In this document: in pieces, positions 1 to 9,143 of the stretch
How the letters are laid out: each line of letters begins with the position of its first letter
Position numbering within the stretch: position 1 is the first letter of the stretch
Origin: Pseudonocardia hierapolitana
Lineage (GTDB): Bacteria > Actinomycetota > Actinomycetes > Mycobacteriales > Pseudonocardiaceae
Reading direction: 5' to 3'
Assembly (NCBI RefSeq): GCF_007994075.1
Contig: NZ_VIWU01000001.1
Span: forward strand, 5,394,001-5,458,000
DNA: 64,000 nucleotides
Translations under genes and position numbers: made by a program
Notes under the pieces: generated by a model
Seen by the model: only the letters and a program-made list of their open reading frames with translations
Database searches by the model: none
What the model was told of the DNA's origin: nothing

Positions 1-2266
1 CCCATGGGGTACCGCACGCGCGGGCCCGCGGGCGGAGCTCGGCCAGCGCGGCCGAGGCGCGTTCCGGCGCGCCGGAGCGGACGGCCGCCTCGATCAGCTC
101 GGGCAGAGCCATGGTGCTGTGCACCAGCTCTCCGGACTCCCACACCCGCTCCGCGGCGTCGAGCGCGGCGGCGTAGCCGCCCAACCCGTTGTGGAGGACC
201 GCCAGGTTGGAGTCCGCGACGGTGATCGCGGTGCCCTCGCCTCGCTCGTTCGCGTCCTGGACCGCGGCCGTGTGGAGCGTGGAGGCCTCGGCGCGCCTGC
301 CACGCCAGGCCGCGAGCATGAGCCGGGCGTAGGGCAGCGGTGCGGCTCCGGTCGCTCGCGTGATCGCGTCGGTCTCCGCGATCAGCTCGGAGACCCGGGT
401 GAGCTCGCCGGCGTGCGCCAGCAGGGTCGCGTGGAAGGTGAGCGCGAACGGCAGCGTGGCCAGCGCCCCCGCGTCGCGGGCCAGCCGGAGGTGGCGACCG
501 GCGAGTGTCGCGCCCGCCGCGTCGTCCCAGAGCGCCATCGCGGTGTGGCAGCCCAGCCACAGCCAGCGGAGGTCGCCTGCGCTCGGCGGCAGGCCGAGAA
601 ACGTCTCCAGCGTCCGCCGGAAGCCGGGCACGCCCGTCTCGTACCCGTGGAGGTAGTAGGTCACCAGGCCGTCGAGCAGGACGTCCACCGGCCGGGGCGG
701 GGCCGGTGGGGCGGGCGCCGTCCGGGCGGCCTCGGCCACCTCGCCGATCCCGCGGCCGCAGGTCCGGGCACCGGCGATGATCGACGCTTCGAGCGCCTGG
801 AGGTAGGCCTCGCGGGACAGCGCGGCGTCGAGCGGGGCGAGCCCCGCGGCGGCCGTCAGCAGCATCCCCGGCGCGTCGTTCCCCCGCGTGAGGTGGAACG
901 CGACCTGGGCGCGCAGCAGATCGACCCGTGCCGCGTGCAGCGCGTCCGGAGGGCCTGCTGCCGCGACCGTCAGCAGGCCCGACGCGGCCTCGGGGTCACC
1001 TGCCTCGTGCTTGGCGGACGCGGCGGCCAGGGCCCGGCGGGCCCGGCCGGCCGGCTCGGGGGAGAGGGCGGCCGCCCGTTCCAGGAAGGCGGCCGCCGAG
1101 GAGAGCCCGCCGCGGGTCCGTGCCCGGTCCGCCGAGCGTTCCAGTTCCACGGCGGCCGTCTCGTCGGTGCCGAGCACGCTCTGCGCGTGGTGCCAGGCCC
1201 GCCGGTCGGGGTCGGTCTGCGGGTCGGTCACCGCGGCCAGCGCGTGGTGGGCCCGGCGCCGGTCGGGTGGCGCCGCGGCCCGGTAGACGGCCGAGCGGGC
1301 CAGCGGGTGCGGGAACCGGACCTGGGTGCCGATCTCGAGCAGGCCGGCCTCCTCGGCGGGCGCGGCGGCGTCGGCGCCGATGCCGAGGTGGGCGGCGGCG
1401 CGCAACAGCAGCGCGGTGTCACCGGTCGGGTCGGCGGCGGCGGTCAGCAGCAGCAGCCGGGTGGCGGTGGGCAGGCTCTCGGACCGCTGCCGGAAGCTCT
1501 CCTCGACCCGGTCCGGGACGGTCAGCGCGTCGGGCAGCCCGAAGCCGCCTGCCAGTGCCGCCGTCCGCGCCGGCCGGGTGCTGCGGGCGAGTTCCCGCAG
1601 GGCGAGGGGGTTGCCGCGGGCCTCGGCGAGGATCCGGTCGTGCACCCGCGCGTCGAGCGGGGCGTGGACCGCCTCGGCGAGCAGCGTCCGCGCGTCGGCG
1701 TCGCCGAGCCGGTTCGGGCGCAGCTGCGGCAGGCCGGTGAACGCCTCGGTGTTGCCGGTGCCGGGCGCGGGGTCGCGCCGGGCGAAGATCAGCGCCAGGT
1801 GCTCGGCCTCGACGCGGCGCGCGACGAAGCCGAGGGTCTGCGCGGAGGCCGGGTCCAGCCATTGGACGTCGTCGATCAGGCACAACAGGGGTTGCTCGGC
1901 GGCGGCTTCGGCGAGCAGGCCGAGGGTGGCCAGCCCGACCAGGAACCGGTCCGGGGGGTCGCCGCCGATCTGCCCGAGTGCCACGCCGAGCGCGGTCTGC
2001 TGCGGGCCGGGCAGGGTGGCGAGCCGGTCGAGGAGGGGCGCGCACAGCTGGTGCAGAGCCGCGAACGCGAACGGCATCTCGGCCTCGACACCGGCCACCT
2101 GCCGCACCCTGAACCCGGACGCGGCATCGCGGGCGTGTTCGAGGAGCGCCGTCTTGCCGATGCCCGCCTCGCCGCGCACGACCAGCGCGCCGCTGCGGCC
2201 GTCCCGTGCCCGGGCGAGCATCTGATCGACGGTGGCGCACTCGGCGCTCCGGCCCAAGAGCAGCAC
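1..2266 (-). CDS. LuxR-family large ATPase regulator, cut at window start
   Basis: About 755 residues are visible; the C-terminus runs off the left edge. The N-terminal part is an AAA/STAND-type ATPase: a Walker A GEAGIGKT lies near residue 30 and a Walker B LLCLIDDVQWLD near residue 120. This is followed by a long alpha-helical TPR-like region rich in Ala and Arg. The visible end reads ...RACGTPW, the point at which members of this family usually approach a C-terminal LuxR helix-turn-helix, which would lie outside the window. I chose the GTG at 2266 because GGGAGGA sits 5 nt upstream. Such proteins are cytoplasmic, ligand- or partner-responsive transcription activators. It is downstream of and on the same strand as the drug exporter, 87 bp away, so co-regulation is possible. 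Target and ligand are unknown. Confidence 0.8.
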   Translation of the reverse strand, partial: MLLLGRSAECATVDQMLARARDGRSGALVVRGEAGIGKTALLEHARDAASGFRVRQVAGVEAEMPFAFAALHQLCAPLLDRLATLPGPQQTALGVALGQIGGDPPDRFLVGLATLGLLAEAAAEQPLLCLIDDVQWLDPASAQTLGFVARRVEAEHLALIFARRDPAPGTGNTEAFTGLPQLRPNRLGDADARTLLAEAVHAPLDARVHDRILAEARGNPLALRELARSTRPARTAALAGGFGLPDALTVPDRVEESFRQRSESLPTATRLLLLTAAADPTGDTALLLRAAAHLGIGADAAAPAEEAGLLEIGTQVRFPHPLARSAVYRAAAPPDRRRAHHALAAVTDPQTDPDRRAWHHAQSVLGTDETAAVELERSADRARTRGGLSSAAAFLERAAALSPEPAGRARRALAAASAKHEAGDPEAASGLLTVAAAGPPDALHAARVDLLRAQVAFHLTRGNDAPGMLLTAAAGLAPLDAALSREAYLQALEASIIAGARTCGRGIGEVAEAARTAPAPPAPPRPVDVLLDGLVTYYLHGYETGVPGFRRTLETFLGLPPSAGDLRWLWLGCHTAMALWDDAAGATLAGRHLRLARDAGALATLPFALTFHATLLAHAGELTRVSELIAETDAITRATGAAPLPYARLMLAAWRGRRAEASTLHTAAVQDANERGEGTAITVADSNLAVLHNGLGGYAAALDAAERVWESGELVHSTMALPELIEAAVRSGAPERASAALAELRPRARACGTPW

Positions 2267-2353
2267 GTGGTCCTCCCTCGCGGAGCCTACCGCCGGGCGC
2301 GGAGACCTTGATCGTCGCGGAAGCGCCGATGGTCATCAGCCGGTCACCGCTGG

Positions 2354-3646
2354 TCAATGCGCGTCCGCCGCCGCGGGCCGGGCGGAGGGGGTGGGCCGCC
2401 AGGGGCGCACCACGAGCAGCAGGACGGCGTTGGCCGCCAGCAGTGCACCGGTGATCACCAGCCCCATCGCGACCGCGCCCGCGCCCAGCACGCCGACCAG
2501 CGGGGCGGCGATCGCGCCGACGCCGAACTGCACGGCGCCGAGCAGTGCCGCGGCGGTGCCCGCGGCCTCGCCGTGGCGGGACAGCGCCAGCGCCGGTGCG
2601 TTCGGCACCGCGAGACCGGCCGCGGCCAGCACGAACCACAGCGCGACCACGAGGGCGGGCATGCCGCCGAAGCCGGTGGCGGCGCACAGCAGCACCAGCA
2701 GGCCGGCGATCGCGCCACCGGCCACGGCACCGGTCAGGATCTGCGCGGGGCCGAACCGGCGCAGGAGCCGGACGTTGACCTGGGTGGCGCCGACCAGACC
2801 GATCGCGCCCGCGCCGAAGACCAGGCCGAACTGCTGCTCGGTCAGGCCGTACTGCTCCTGGAACACGAACGACGACCCGGCGATGTACGCGAAGTTGGCG
2901 GACAGGGAAAGCCCGGTGACGAGGATCAGCCCGACGTAGACGCGGTCGGTCAGCAGCCGCCCGTAGTCGCGGACAGTGCCGCGGACGCCACCACCCCGGC
3001 GGGCGGTCACCGGCAGCGTCTCGGGCAGCAGCCGCGCGGTGACGAGCAGGATCGCCACCCCGTACACCGCGAGCAGCGCGAAGATGCCACGCCACGACGT
3101 CACGCCGAGCACCAGCCCGCCCACCGTCGGCGCCAGGATCGGGGCGGCGCCCATCACCAGCATCAGGCGGGACAGGAGCCGCGCGGCGGCGTGGCCGACG
3201 AACAGGTCACGCACGATCGCCATGGCGACGACCGTCGCCGCGGCGCAGCCCAGGCCCTGCAGCACGCGCAGCACGCCGAGGACGGCGATGTTCGGCGCGA
3301 CCACGCAGAGCACGGACGCCACGATGTGCAGGGCGATGCCGGCCAGCAGGGGAGTGCGGCGCCCGACCGCGTCCGCGACCGGGCCGACGAACAGCTGCCC
3401 CAGCGCCAGCCCCGCCAGCATCCCGGTCAGCGTGAGCTGCACTGCGGCGGCAGTGGTCATCAGCTCGCCGGTGATGGCCGGGAGCGCCGGGAGGTACAGG
3501 TCGACCGTGAGCGGCCCGCTCGCGGTGAGGAACCCGAGAACGAGCACCAGCCGCAGCCGCTCCCGGGAGGTCATGCGCTCGCCCGCGGTCGGATCGGCCC
3601 CGACCGGAACCACCGCCGCGGGGCGTTCGCTCGCTTCGCTCGTCAT
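2354..3646 (-). CDS. Bcr/CflA-type MFS drug exporter
   Basis: A 430-residue major facilitator with 12 predicted membrane segments. The first helix carries the LTVDLYLPALPAI signature typical of Bcr/CflA exporters, followed by the MFS loop motif GPVADAVGRR near residue 90 and a VLRVLQGLG motif in helix 4. Known members export chloramphenicol, bicyclomycin and other hydrophobic drugs by proton antiport. The N-terminal 25 residues are polar and poorly conserved, so the ATG further in (MTSRERLRL) is an alternative start. It follows the aldo/keto reductase on the same strand but has a terminator between them and its own promoter-like block, which closely matches the one before the reductase. The substrate cannot be read from sequence. 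Confidence 0.9.
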   Translation of the reverse strand: MTSEASERPAAVVPVGADPTAGERMTSRERLRLVLVLGFLTASGPLTVDLYLPALPAITGELMTTAAAVQLTLTGMLAGLALGQLFVGPVADAVGRRTPLLAGIALHIVASVLCVVAPNIAVLGVLRVLQGLGCAAATVVAMAIVRDLFVGHAAARLLSRLMLVMGAAPILAPTVGGLVLGVTSWRGIFALLAVYGVAILLVTARLLPETLPVTARRGGGVRGTVRDYGRLLTDRVYVGLILVTGLSLSANFAYIAGSSFVFQEQYGLTEQQFGLVFGAGAIGLVGATQVNVRLLRRFGPAQILTGAVAGGAIAGLLVLLCAATGFGGMPALVVALWFVLAAAGLAVPNAPALALSRHGEAAGTAAALLGAVQFGVGAIAAPLVGVLGAGAVAMGLVITGALLAANAVLLLVVRPWRPTPSARPAAADAH

Positions 3647-3652
3647 GCCGCA

Positions 3653-3715
3653 AGGTTCGCGGCGGCGGCACGCGGACCGCGTCGGTGGAGAACACGTGGG
3701 TTCGGCTACGCAGTG
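3653..3715 (-). promoter_or_regulatory. Promoter-like block shared with the aldo/keto reductase
   Basis: This 63-nt block ends 6 nt before the MFS start codon. It aligns without gaps to 4926-4988, upstream of the aldo/keto reductase, at about 75 percent identity, with invariant cores CACTRCGTAG, ACGTGT, TCCACCGACGCG and GCGAACCT when read toward the genes. No coding sequence explains the match. A shared promoter and operator is the simplest reading; no consensus -35/-10 pair is obvious. Confidence 0.6.
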
Positions 3716-3800
3716 CCGTCGCGCGAGTCGGTAGCGGTGCCGGCCGTGCGGTCGGAGAACGGGGAGCGCCCGCGGCAGCGCCGGCGCGAGGAACGACGAA

Positions 3801-3839
3801 GGACGGGTCGGCGGCGCAGGTTGCGCCGCCGACCCGTCC
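3801..3839 (-). terminator. Rho-independent-like hairpin after aldo/keto reductase
   Basis: A perfect 18-bp inverted repeat (3801-3818 and 3822-3839) closes on a 3-nt loop, 25 bp beyond the stop of the aldo/keto reductase. There is no strong U-tract, as is common in high-GC actinobacteria. It separates this gene from the MFS gene downstream. Confidence 0.75.
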
Positions 3840-3863
3840 GGTTCTGGACGGTATCCGTGGGCG

Positions 3864-4889
3864 TCAGCGTCGCCGGTTGGCCGGCTTCAGCGCAGCGGAG
3901 AACGACATGTTGTCCGCCTCCGGGTTGAGGGTGGCGCCGGGCGGGACGATCTCGTCGATGCGGTCCAGCACCTCGACGGACAGCGCGACGCCTGCCGCCG
4001 GGAGCTGGGACTCGAGGTGCTCCATGGTGCGCGGGCCGATGATCGCGGAGGTCACCGCGGGGTGGCGGACCACGAACGCGATCGCCATCTCGATCAGGGT
4101 CAGGCCGGTCTCCTCGGCGAGCACGGCGAGTGCCTCGACCGCGTCGAGCTTGCGCCGGTTGGCCGGCAGCGTGGGGTCGAAGCGGCCGGGGAAGATGTGC
4201 GAGCGTCCGGTGTCCGGCGCTTCCCTGCCGGCGCGGTAGCGGCCGGTGAGCCAGCCCATCGCCAGCGGGCTGTAGGTCAGCACGCCCATGCCGTAGCGCT
4301 GGGCGGTGGGCAGGACGTCCCATTCGATCTCGCGGGTCAGGAGGTTGTACGGGGGCTGCTCGGTGCGGAAACGTTCCCGGCCGCGTCGCTCCGCCACCCA
4401 CTGGGCCTCGACGATCTCGGACGCGGGCACCGTGGAAGCGCCGAAGGCGCGGATCTTGCCCTGGGACTGGAGGTCGGAGAGGGCGCCGAGCGTCTCGTCG
4501 ATGTCCGTTGTCGGGTCGAGGCGGTGGATCTGGTACAGGTCGATCCAGTCGGTGCCCAGCCGCCGCAGGGAGTTCTCGACGGACCGCATGATCCAGCGGC
4601 GGGATGCGCCGCCGTGGTTGGGCCGGTCGTCCCACGGCAGGCCGACCTTGGTGGCGAGTACGACGTCGTCGCGCCGCCCGCCGGTCAGCGCCTTGCCGAG
4701 GATCTCCTCCGATTCGCCGTACGAGTACATGTCGGCGGTGTCGAGGAAGTTGATCCCGGCGTCCAGCGCCCGGTGGATGATCCGGATCGACTCGTCGTGG
4801 TCGGGGTTGCCCGCGGCGCCGAACATCATCGCGCCGAGGCACAGCTCGCTGACCGAGATGCCGGTGCGGCCCAGCGGCCGGTAATCCAT
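3864..4889 (-). CDS. Aldo/keto reductase
   Basis: A 341-residue NADPH-dependent aldo/keto reductase of the YhdN/YajO-like (AKR12/13-type) class. The TIM-barrel catalytic tetrad is visible as Asp50, Tyr55, Lys81 and His122 (LDTADMYSYGE, ATKVG, YQIHRLD). The cofactor-binding end carries GPRTMEHLES near residue 285. The ATG at 4889 is chosen because AGGAG precedes it by 6 nt and the family signature LGRTGISVSELCLG begins at once; the frame stays open upstream, but that extension has no family similarity. It probably reduces an aldehyde or ketone in the cytoplasm. The promoter match with the drug exporter suggests a joint response to a toxic carbonyl or xenobiotic, which is inference. Confidence 0.9.
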   Translation of the reverse strand: MDYRPLGRTGISVSELCLGAMMFGAAGNPDHDESIRIIHRALDAGINFLDTADMYSYGESEEILGKALTGGRRDDVVLATKVGLPWDDRPNHGGASRRWIMRSVENSLRRLGTDWIDLYQIHRLDPTTDIDETLGALSDLQSQGKIRAFGASTVPASEIVEAQWVAERRGRERFRTEQPPYNLLTREIEWDVLPTAQRYGMGVLTYSPLAMGWLTGRYRAGREAPDTGRSHIFPGRFDPTLPANRRKLDAVEALAVLAEETGLTLIEMAIAFVVRHPAVTSAIIGPRTMEHLESQLPAAGVALSVEVLDRIDEIVPPGATLNPEADNMSFSAALKPANRRR

Positions 4890-4925
4890 GGTTGCTCCTG
4901 TGGGGAAGGGGATCGTCCTCCCACG

Positions 4926-5006
4926 AGGTTCGCTCCGGCGGCATCCGATTCGCGTCGGTGGAAGACACGTCCCTCCGACTACGTAGTGGGGTGGCCGACT
5001 ACGCAG
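4926..5006 (-). promoter_or_regulatory. Aldo/keto reductase promoter with CGACTACG repeats
   Basis: Positions 4926-4988 match the block before the MFS gene. The palindrome ACTACGTAGT lies at 4978-4987, and the octamer CGACTACG occurs at 4976 and again at 4996, a 20-bp spacing that would place both on one DNA face. The MFS promoter has the related CGGCTACGCAGT at 3703-3714. The remainder of the gap up to the tRNA (5007-5214) shows no gene or clear signal. Confidence 0.5.
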
Positions 5007-5214
5007 GAGGAGCCGTCCCGAGACGGCCCCTGCCGGCTGGACTGCGCCGCGCACTGCGGTGCGGTCAGGGCTGGCCGTGCAGCCGCACACCAAATCGAAC
5101 ATGTCCCGCAAGGACATCGGCGCCAATGCAGCGGCTGCGCTCGAACTCTTGGGATCCAAAGCGCGGGCCTGATCGTGCTGGTCGACAGGGCCGAAGCGGC
5201 GACCAGCATGTTTG

Positions 5215-5288
5215 TGCCCCCGGCAGGACTCGAACCTGCGACCTAGAGATTAGAAGGCTCTTGCTCTATCCAGCTGAGCTACGAGGGC
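5215..5288 (-). tRNA. tRNA-Arg (anticodon TCT)
   Basis: A cloverleaf folds on the minus strand: acceptor GCCCTCG pairs with CGGGGGC, D stem GCTC/GAGC, anticodon loop CTTCTAA with TCT at positions 34-36, and T arm GCAGG-TTCGAGT-CCTGC. The discriminator is A and CCA is not encoded. The anticodon stem AGAGC/TCTCT has a C-U mismatch at its loop-closing pair (31-39), which is unusual. Decodes AGA codons, which are rare at this GC content. Confidence 0.9.
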
Positions 5289-5433
5289 GTAGGCGGCTCC
5301 GCCGGAAACCGCATCCCGAGCCTAGCGGCTCTCTCGCCGAGGGCCAGGCCCGGGCGATCATTTCCCGCATCTGTTGTCCACGGTACGGAACTACGGGGTG
5401 GCCCGTCGCCGTGAGCCGGAGAAGAGTTGCCGC

Positions 5434-6819
<1,386 letters not shown>

Positions 6820-6829
6820 CCCGGCACCT

Positions 6830-7133
6830 TCGCGGAAACGGCCTCTGCAGCCCTTGACGCGGGCCAGGCGTTGATCGGTGGTGAGGAGCGGGACGCGCAA
6901 GCGGCTGGCGAGCTCGACGTACGGGGCGTCGGTCAGCGGCAGGTCGGCCCAACGGGACCATGCGCCTGACAGCAGCTCGTGAGCGACGCATCCGTGGCCC
7001 GTCGCTGCGGCTCGTGCGTGATGGCGGGCTGGGTGAGGGCCGACGGGTTCGAGTCCGCGGCTCTCGCGCGCTCGGCGAGCTCGTCGGCGACGTACACGTT
7101 CAGCCGGGCCGTACACACATACAGACACATCAC
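6830..7133 (-). pseudogene. Relic of a VapBC-like toxin-antitoxin pair
   Basis: Two pieces remain on the minus strand in different frames. From 7133 an ATG opens a stretch reading ARLNVYVADELAERARAA, the typical start of a ribbon-helix-helix VapB-type antitoxin, which then loses similarity. Further on, at about 6830-6985, another frame reads LLSGAWSRWADLPLTDAPYV and LLTTDQRLARVKG, the C-terminal half of a PIN-domain toxin with its conserved TDAPYVELA and TTDQRLA acidic residues. The antitoxin C-terminus and toxin N-terminus, including the first catalytic Asp, are missing. An internal deletion fusing the two halves explains this. No function is expected. Confidence 0.65.
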
Positions 7134-7783
7134 GGTGTCCCGCGGATCTGCTCCAGGTAGTTGTAGGCCGTCACGCGGGAGATGTTGAGCCGGCGGGCCA
7201 CCCGGTCGACCGCGCGCTTGACGAAGAACGCGCCCCGCTCGTCGAGGAACTTCAGTACGGAGAGGCGGTCGTCGCGGTCCATGAGGGCGACGGTCTTGCC
7301 GGTCTGCTCGATCGCGCCGTCGATCAGCCGGTCGAGCACCTCGCTGATGTCGGAGGCGAAGACCTCCTCGTCGCGGGCGGGGGCGTCCTCGACGGCCGGG
7401 CGCAGTGTGGCGTCGAGCGCCGCGCGCGCCGCCTGCAGCGGCGTGAGGTCGACGTTGATGCAGAGCGCGGCGATCACGTGCCCGTCGCCGTCGCGGAAGT
7501 AGACCGAGGACGAGCGCAGCTCGCGGCCGTCACCGGTGCGGCCCTTGTACCCGTACTCGTCGTGGTCCTCGGCCTCGCGGCGGAGCAGTTCTAGGCCGCG
7601 GTTGGTGGACGGCCCGCCGACCGTGCGGCCGGTGACGTGCCCGTTCTCGATCGCGACGATCGTGCGTTCCATCTCGCGCTTCGACAGGTCGTGCAGCACC
7701 ACCTCGCAGTGCGGGCCGACGGCCGCCGCGATCGCCTTCATGATCGGCGCCAGCGTCGGTAGCAGCTCGTCCGGTGTGCTCAT
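7130..7783 (-). CDS. DauR/YheO-like transcriptional regulator
   Basis: A 217-residue regulator. Residues 5-115 form the YheO-type PAS-like sensor (GPHCEVVLHDLS...AALCINVDLTPL) and residues 165-213 a C-terminal helix-turn-helix (VDRVARRLNISRVTAYNYLEQIR). The best-known member, Pseudomonas DauR, represses D-arginine catabolism. Here the gene is divergent from a transporter, D-amino-acid dehydratase and RidA cassette, 58 bp away, so it most likely senses the D-amino acid or its product and controls that operon. The ATG at 7783 fits the family start. Its stop codon overlaps the first codon of the antitoxin relic. The ligand is not identifiable from sequence. Confidence 0.9.
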   Translation of the reverse strand: MSTPDELLPTLAPIMKAIAAAVGPHCEVVLHDLSKREMERTIVAIENGHVTGRTVGGPSTNRGLELLRREAEDHDEYGYKGRTGDGRELRSSSVYFRDGDGHVIAALCINVDLTPLQAARAALDATLRPAVEDAPARDEEVFASDISEVLDRLIDGAIEQTGKTVALMDRDDRLSVLKFLDERGAFFVKRAVDRVARRLNISRVTAYNYLEQIRGTP

Positions 7784-7804
7784 CGAGAAATTCTGTTCAG
7801 TCCC

Positions 7805-7819
7805 TTGACTTGTTGTCAA
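7805..7819. promoter_or_regulatory. Inverted repeat in the divergent regulator/transporter gap
   Basis: The sequence TTGAC-N5-GTCAA is a perfect 5-bp inverted repeat in the middle of the 58-bp gap. TTGAC could also serve as a -35 element toward the transporter. Its position between a DauR-like regulator and its probable target makes it a candidate operator. Confidence 0.45.
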
Positions 7820-7841
7820 ACATGCTTTCAAACTCCCGGGG

Positions 7842-9143
7842 ATGGCCCAGACCGTGGAGACCGACTTCGGGACCCTGCGCCGCGTCGGCTTCTCCAGCTT
7901 CATCGGCGCGATGATCGAGTGGTACGACTTCTTCCTGTACGGCCAGGCAGCCGCACTCGTGTTCGGCCAGGTCTTCTTCCCCGGCGGCGACCCGCTGGTC
8001 GGCACCCTCGCCGCCTTCGCGACGTTCGCCGTGGGGTTCGGCGCGCGCCCGATCGGTGGCGTGATCTTCGGCCACCTCGGCGACCGGGTCGGCCGCAAGT
8101 CGGCGCTCGTCGCCACGCTCTTCCTGATGGGCATCGCGACGTTCCTGATCGGCATCCTGCCGACGTACGCGGCGATCGGGGTGTGGGCCCCCGTGCTGCT
8201 CGTCGTGCTGCGGCTGCTGCAGGGCGTCGCGGCAGGCGGTGAGTGGGGCGGCGCGGTGCTGATGCTCACCGAGCACGCCCCGCCACGCAGGCGCGGCTTC
8301 TACGGCGCGTGGCCGCAGATGGCCTCCTCGGCCGCGCTGATCCTCGCCACCGGCCTGATGTACGGGATGTCGGAGGCGCTCGGGGACGAGCAGTTCCTGT
8401 CGTGGGGCTGGCGGGTGCCGTTCCTCGTGTCGTTCCTGCTGATCTTCGTCGGGATCTTCATCCGGCTCCGCATCCCGGAGTCGCCGGAGTTCGAGCGGGT
8501 CAAGAAGGCCGAACAGATCGCGGACCGCCCGGTGGTCGACGCGGTGCGCACCGAGTGGCGCTCGATCCTGCTGGTGATCGGGATGCGCGTCGCCGAGAAC
8601 GTCTGCGGCTACCTGGTGTCGGTGTTCGCGCTCTCGTACGCCACGAGCAACCTCGGCCTCGCCGCGAGCCTCGGCCTGCTCGCCAACATGCTCGCCGCCG
8701 CCGTGCAGTTCGTCGTCACGCCGTTGTACGGCGCGCTGTCCGACCGCATCGGCCGCAAGCCGGTCTACCTGTTCGGCGCCGGCCTGCACGTCGCGCTCGC
8801 GTTCCCGTTCTTCGCGCTCGTGCAGACGAAGAACGTGCCGCTGATCCTGATCGCGTGGGTGCTCGGCTACGCGATCGCCAACGGTGCCCTGTTCGCCACG
8901 CAACCGGCGTTCTTCTCGGAGTTGTTCGGCACGAAGGTGCGCTACTCCGGCATCTCGATCGGCTACCAGTTCTCCGCGATGATCGCGGGTGGGCTGGCGC
9001 CGTTCGTCGCCACCGGCCTGGTCGCATGGGCGGGCGGGGCGACGTGGCCGGTCTCGCTCTACTGGATGGCGGTCGGCCTGATCACGTTCGTCACCACATT
9101 GCTGTGCCGGGAGACCGCCCCCGTGAGGACTGGACCGCGATGA
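7842..9143 (+). CDS. MHS-family MFS proton symporter
   Basis: A 433-residue transporter of the metabolite:H+ symporter family (ProP/ShiA/KgtP type). Helix 1 carries FIGAMIEWYDFFLYG, followed by the MFS motif GHLGDRVGRKSALV near residue 85, RLLQGVAAGGEWGGA near residue 130 and the mid-loop PESPEFERV near residue 210. Twelve membrane segments are expected. Members import osmolytes, dicarboxylates, aromatic acids or amino acids. The stop overlaps the ATG of the next gene (ATGA), so translation is coupled with the D-amino-acid dehydratase, and import of a D-amino acid or related compound is the likely job. Confidence 0.92.
   Translation: MAQTVETDFGTLRRVGFSSFIGAMIEWYDFFLYGQAAALVFGQVFFPGGDPLVGTLAAFATFAVGFGARPIGGVIFGHLGDRVGRKSALVATLFLMGIATFLIGILPTYAAIGVWAPVLLVVLRLLQGVAAGGEWGGAVLMLTEHAPPRRRGFYGAWPQMASSAALILATGLMYGMSEALGDEQFLSWGWRVPFLVSFLLIFVGIFIRLRIPESPEFERVKKAEQIADRPVVDAVRTEWRSILLVIGMRVAENVCGYLVSVFALSYATSNLGLAASLGLLANMLAAAVQFVVTPLYGALSDRIGRKPVYLFGAGLHVALAFPFFALVQTKNVPLILIAWVLGYAIANGALFATQPAFFSELFGTKVRYSGISIGYQFSAMIAGGLAPFVATGLVAWAGGATWPVSLYWMAVGLITFVTTLLCRETAPVRTGPR

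Noticed and set aside
119..2311. 730-residue open frame on the plus strand
   Set aside because: It is antisense to the LuxR-type ATPase, is rich in Arg/Gly/Gln, and has no domain. Long antisense frames are common at this GC content.
4890..5159. Upstream extension of the aldo/keto reductase to 431 residues
   Set aside because: The extension has no similarity to the family, crosses the conserved promoter block, and the ATG at 4889 has a good ribosome site.
8243..9139. Upstream in-frame extension of the D-amino-acid dehydratase through the MHS gene
   Set aside because: It lies in another frame inside the transporter gene; the enzyme family starts at the ATG at 9140, which overlaps the transporter stop.
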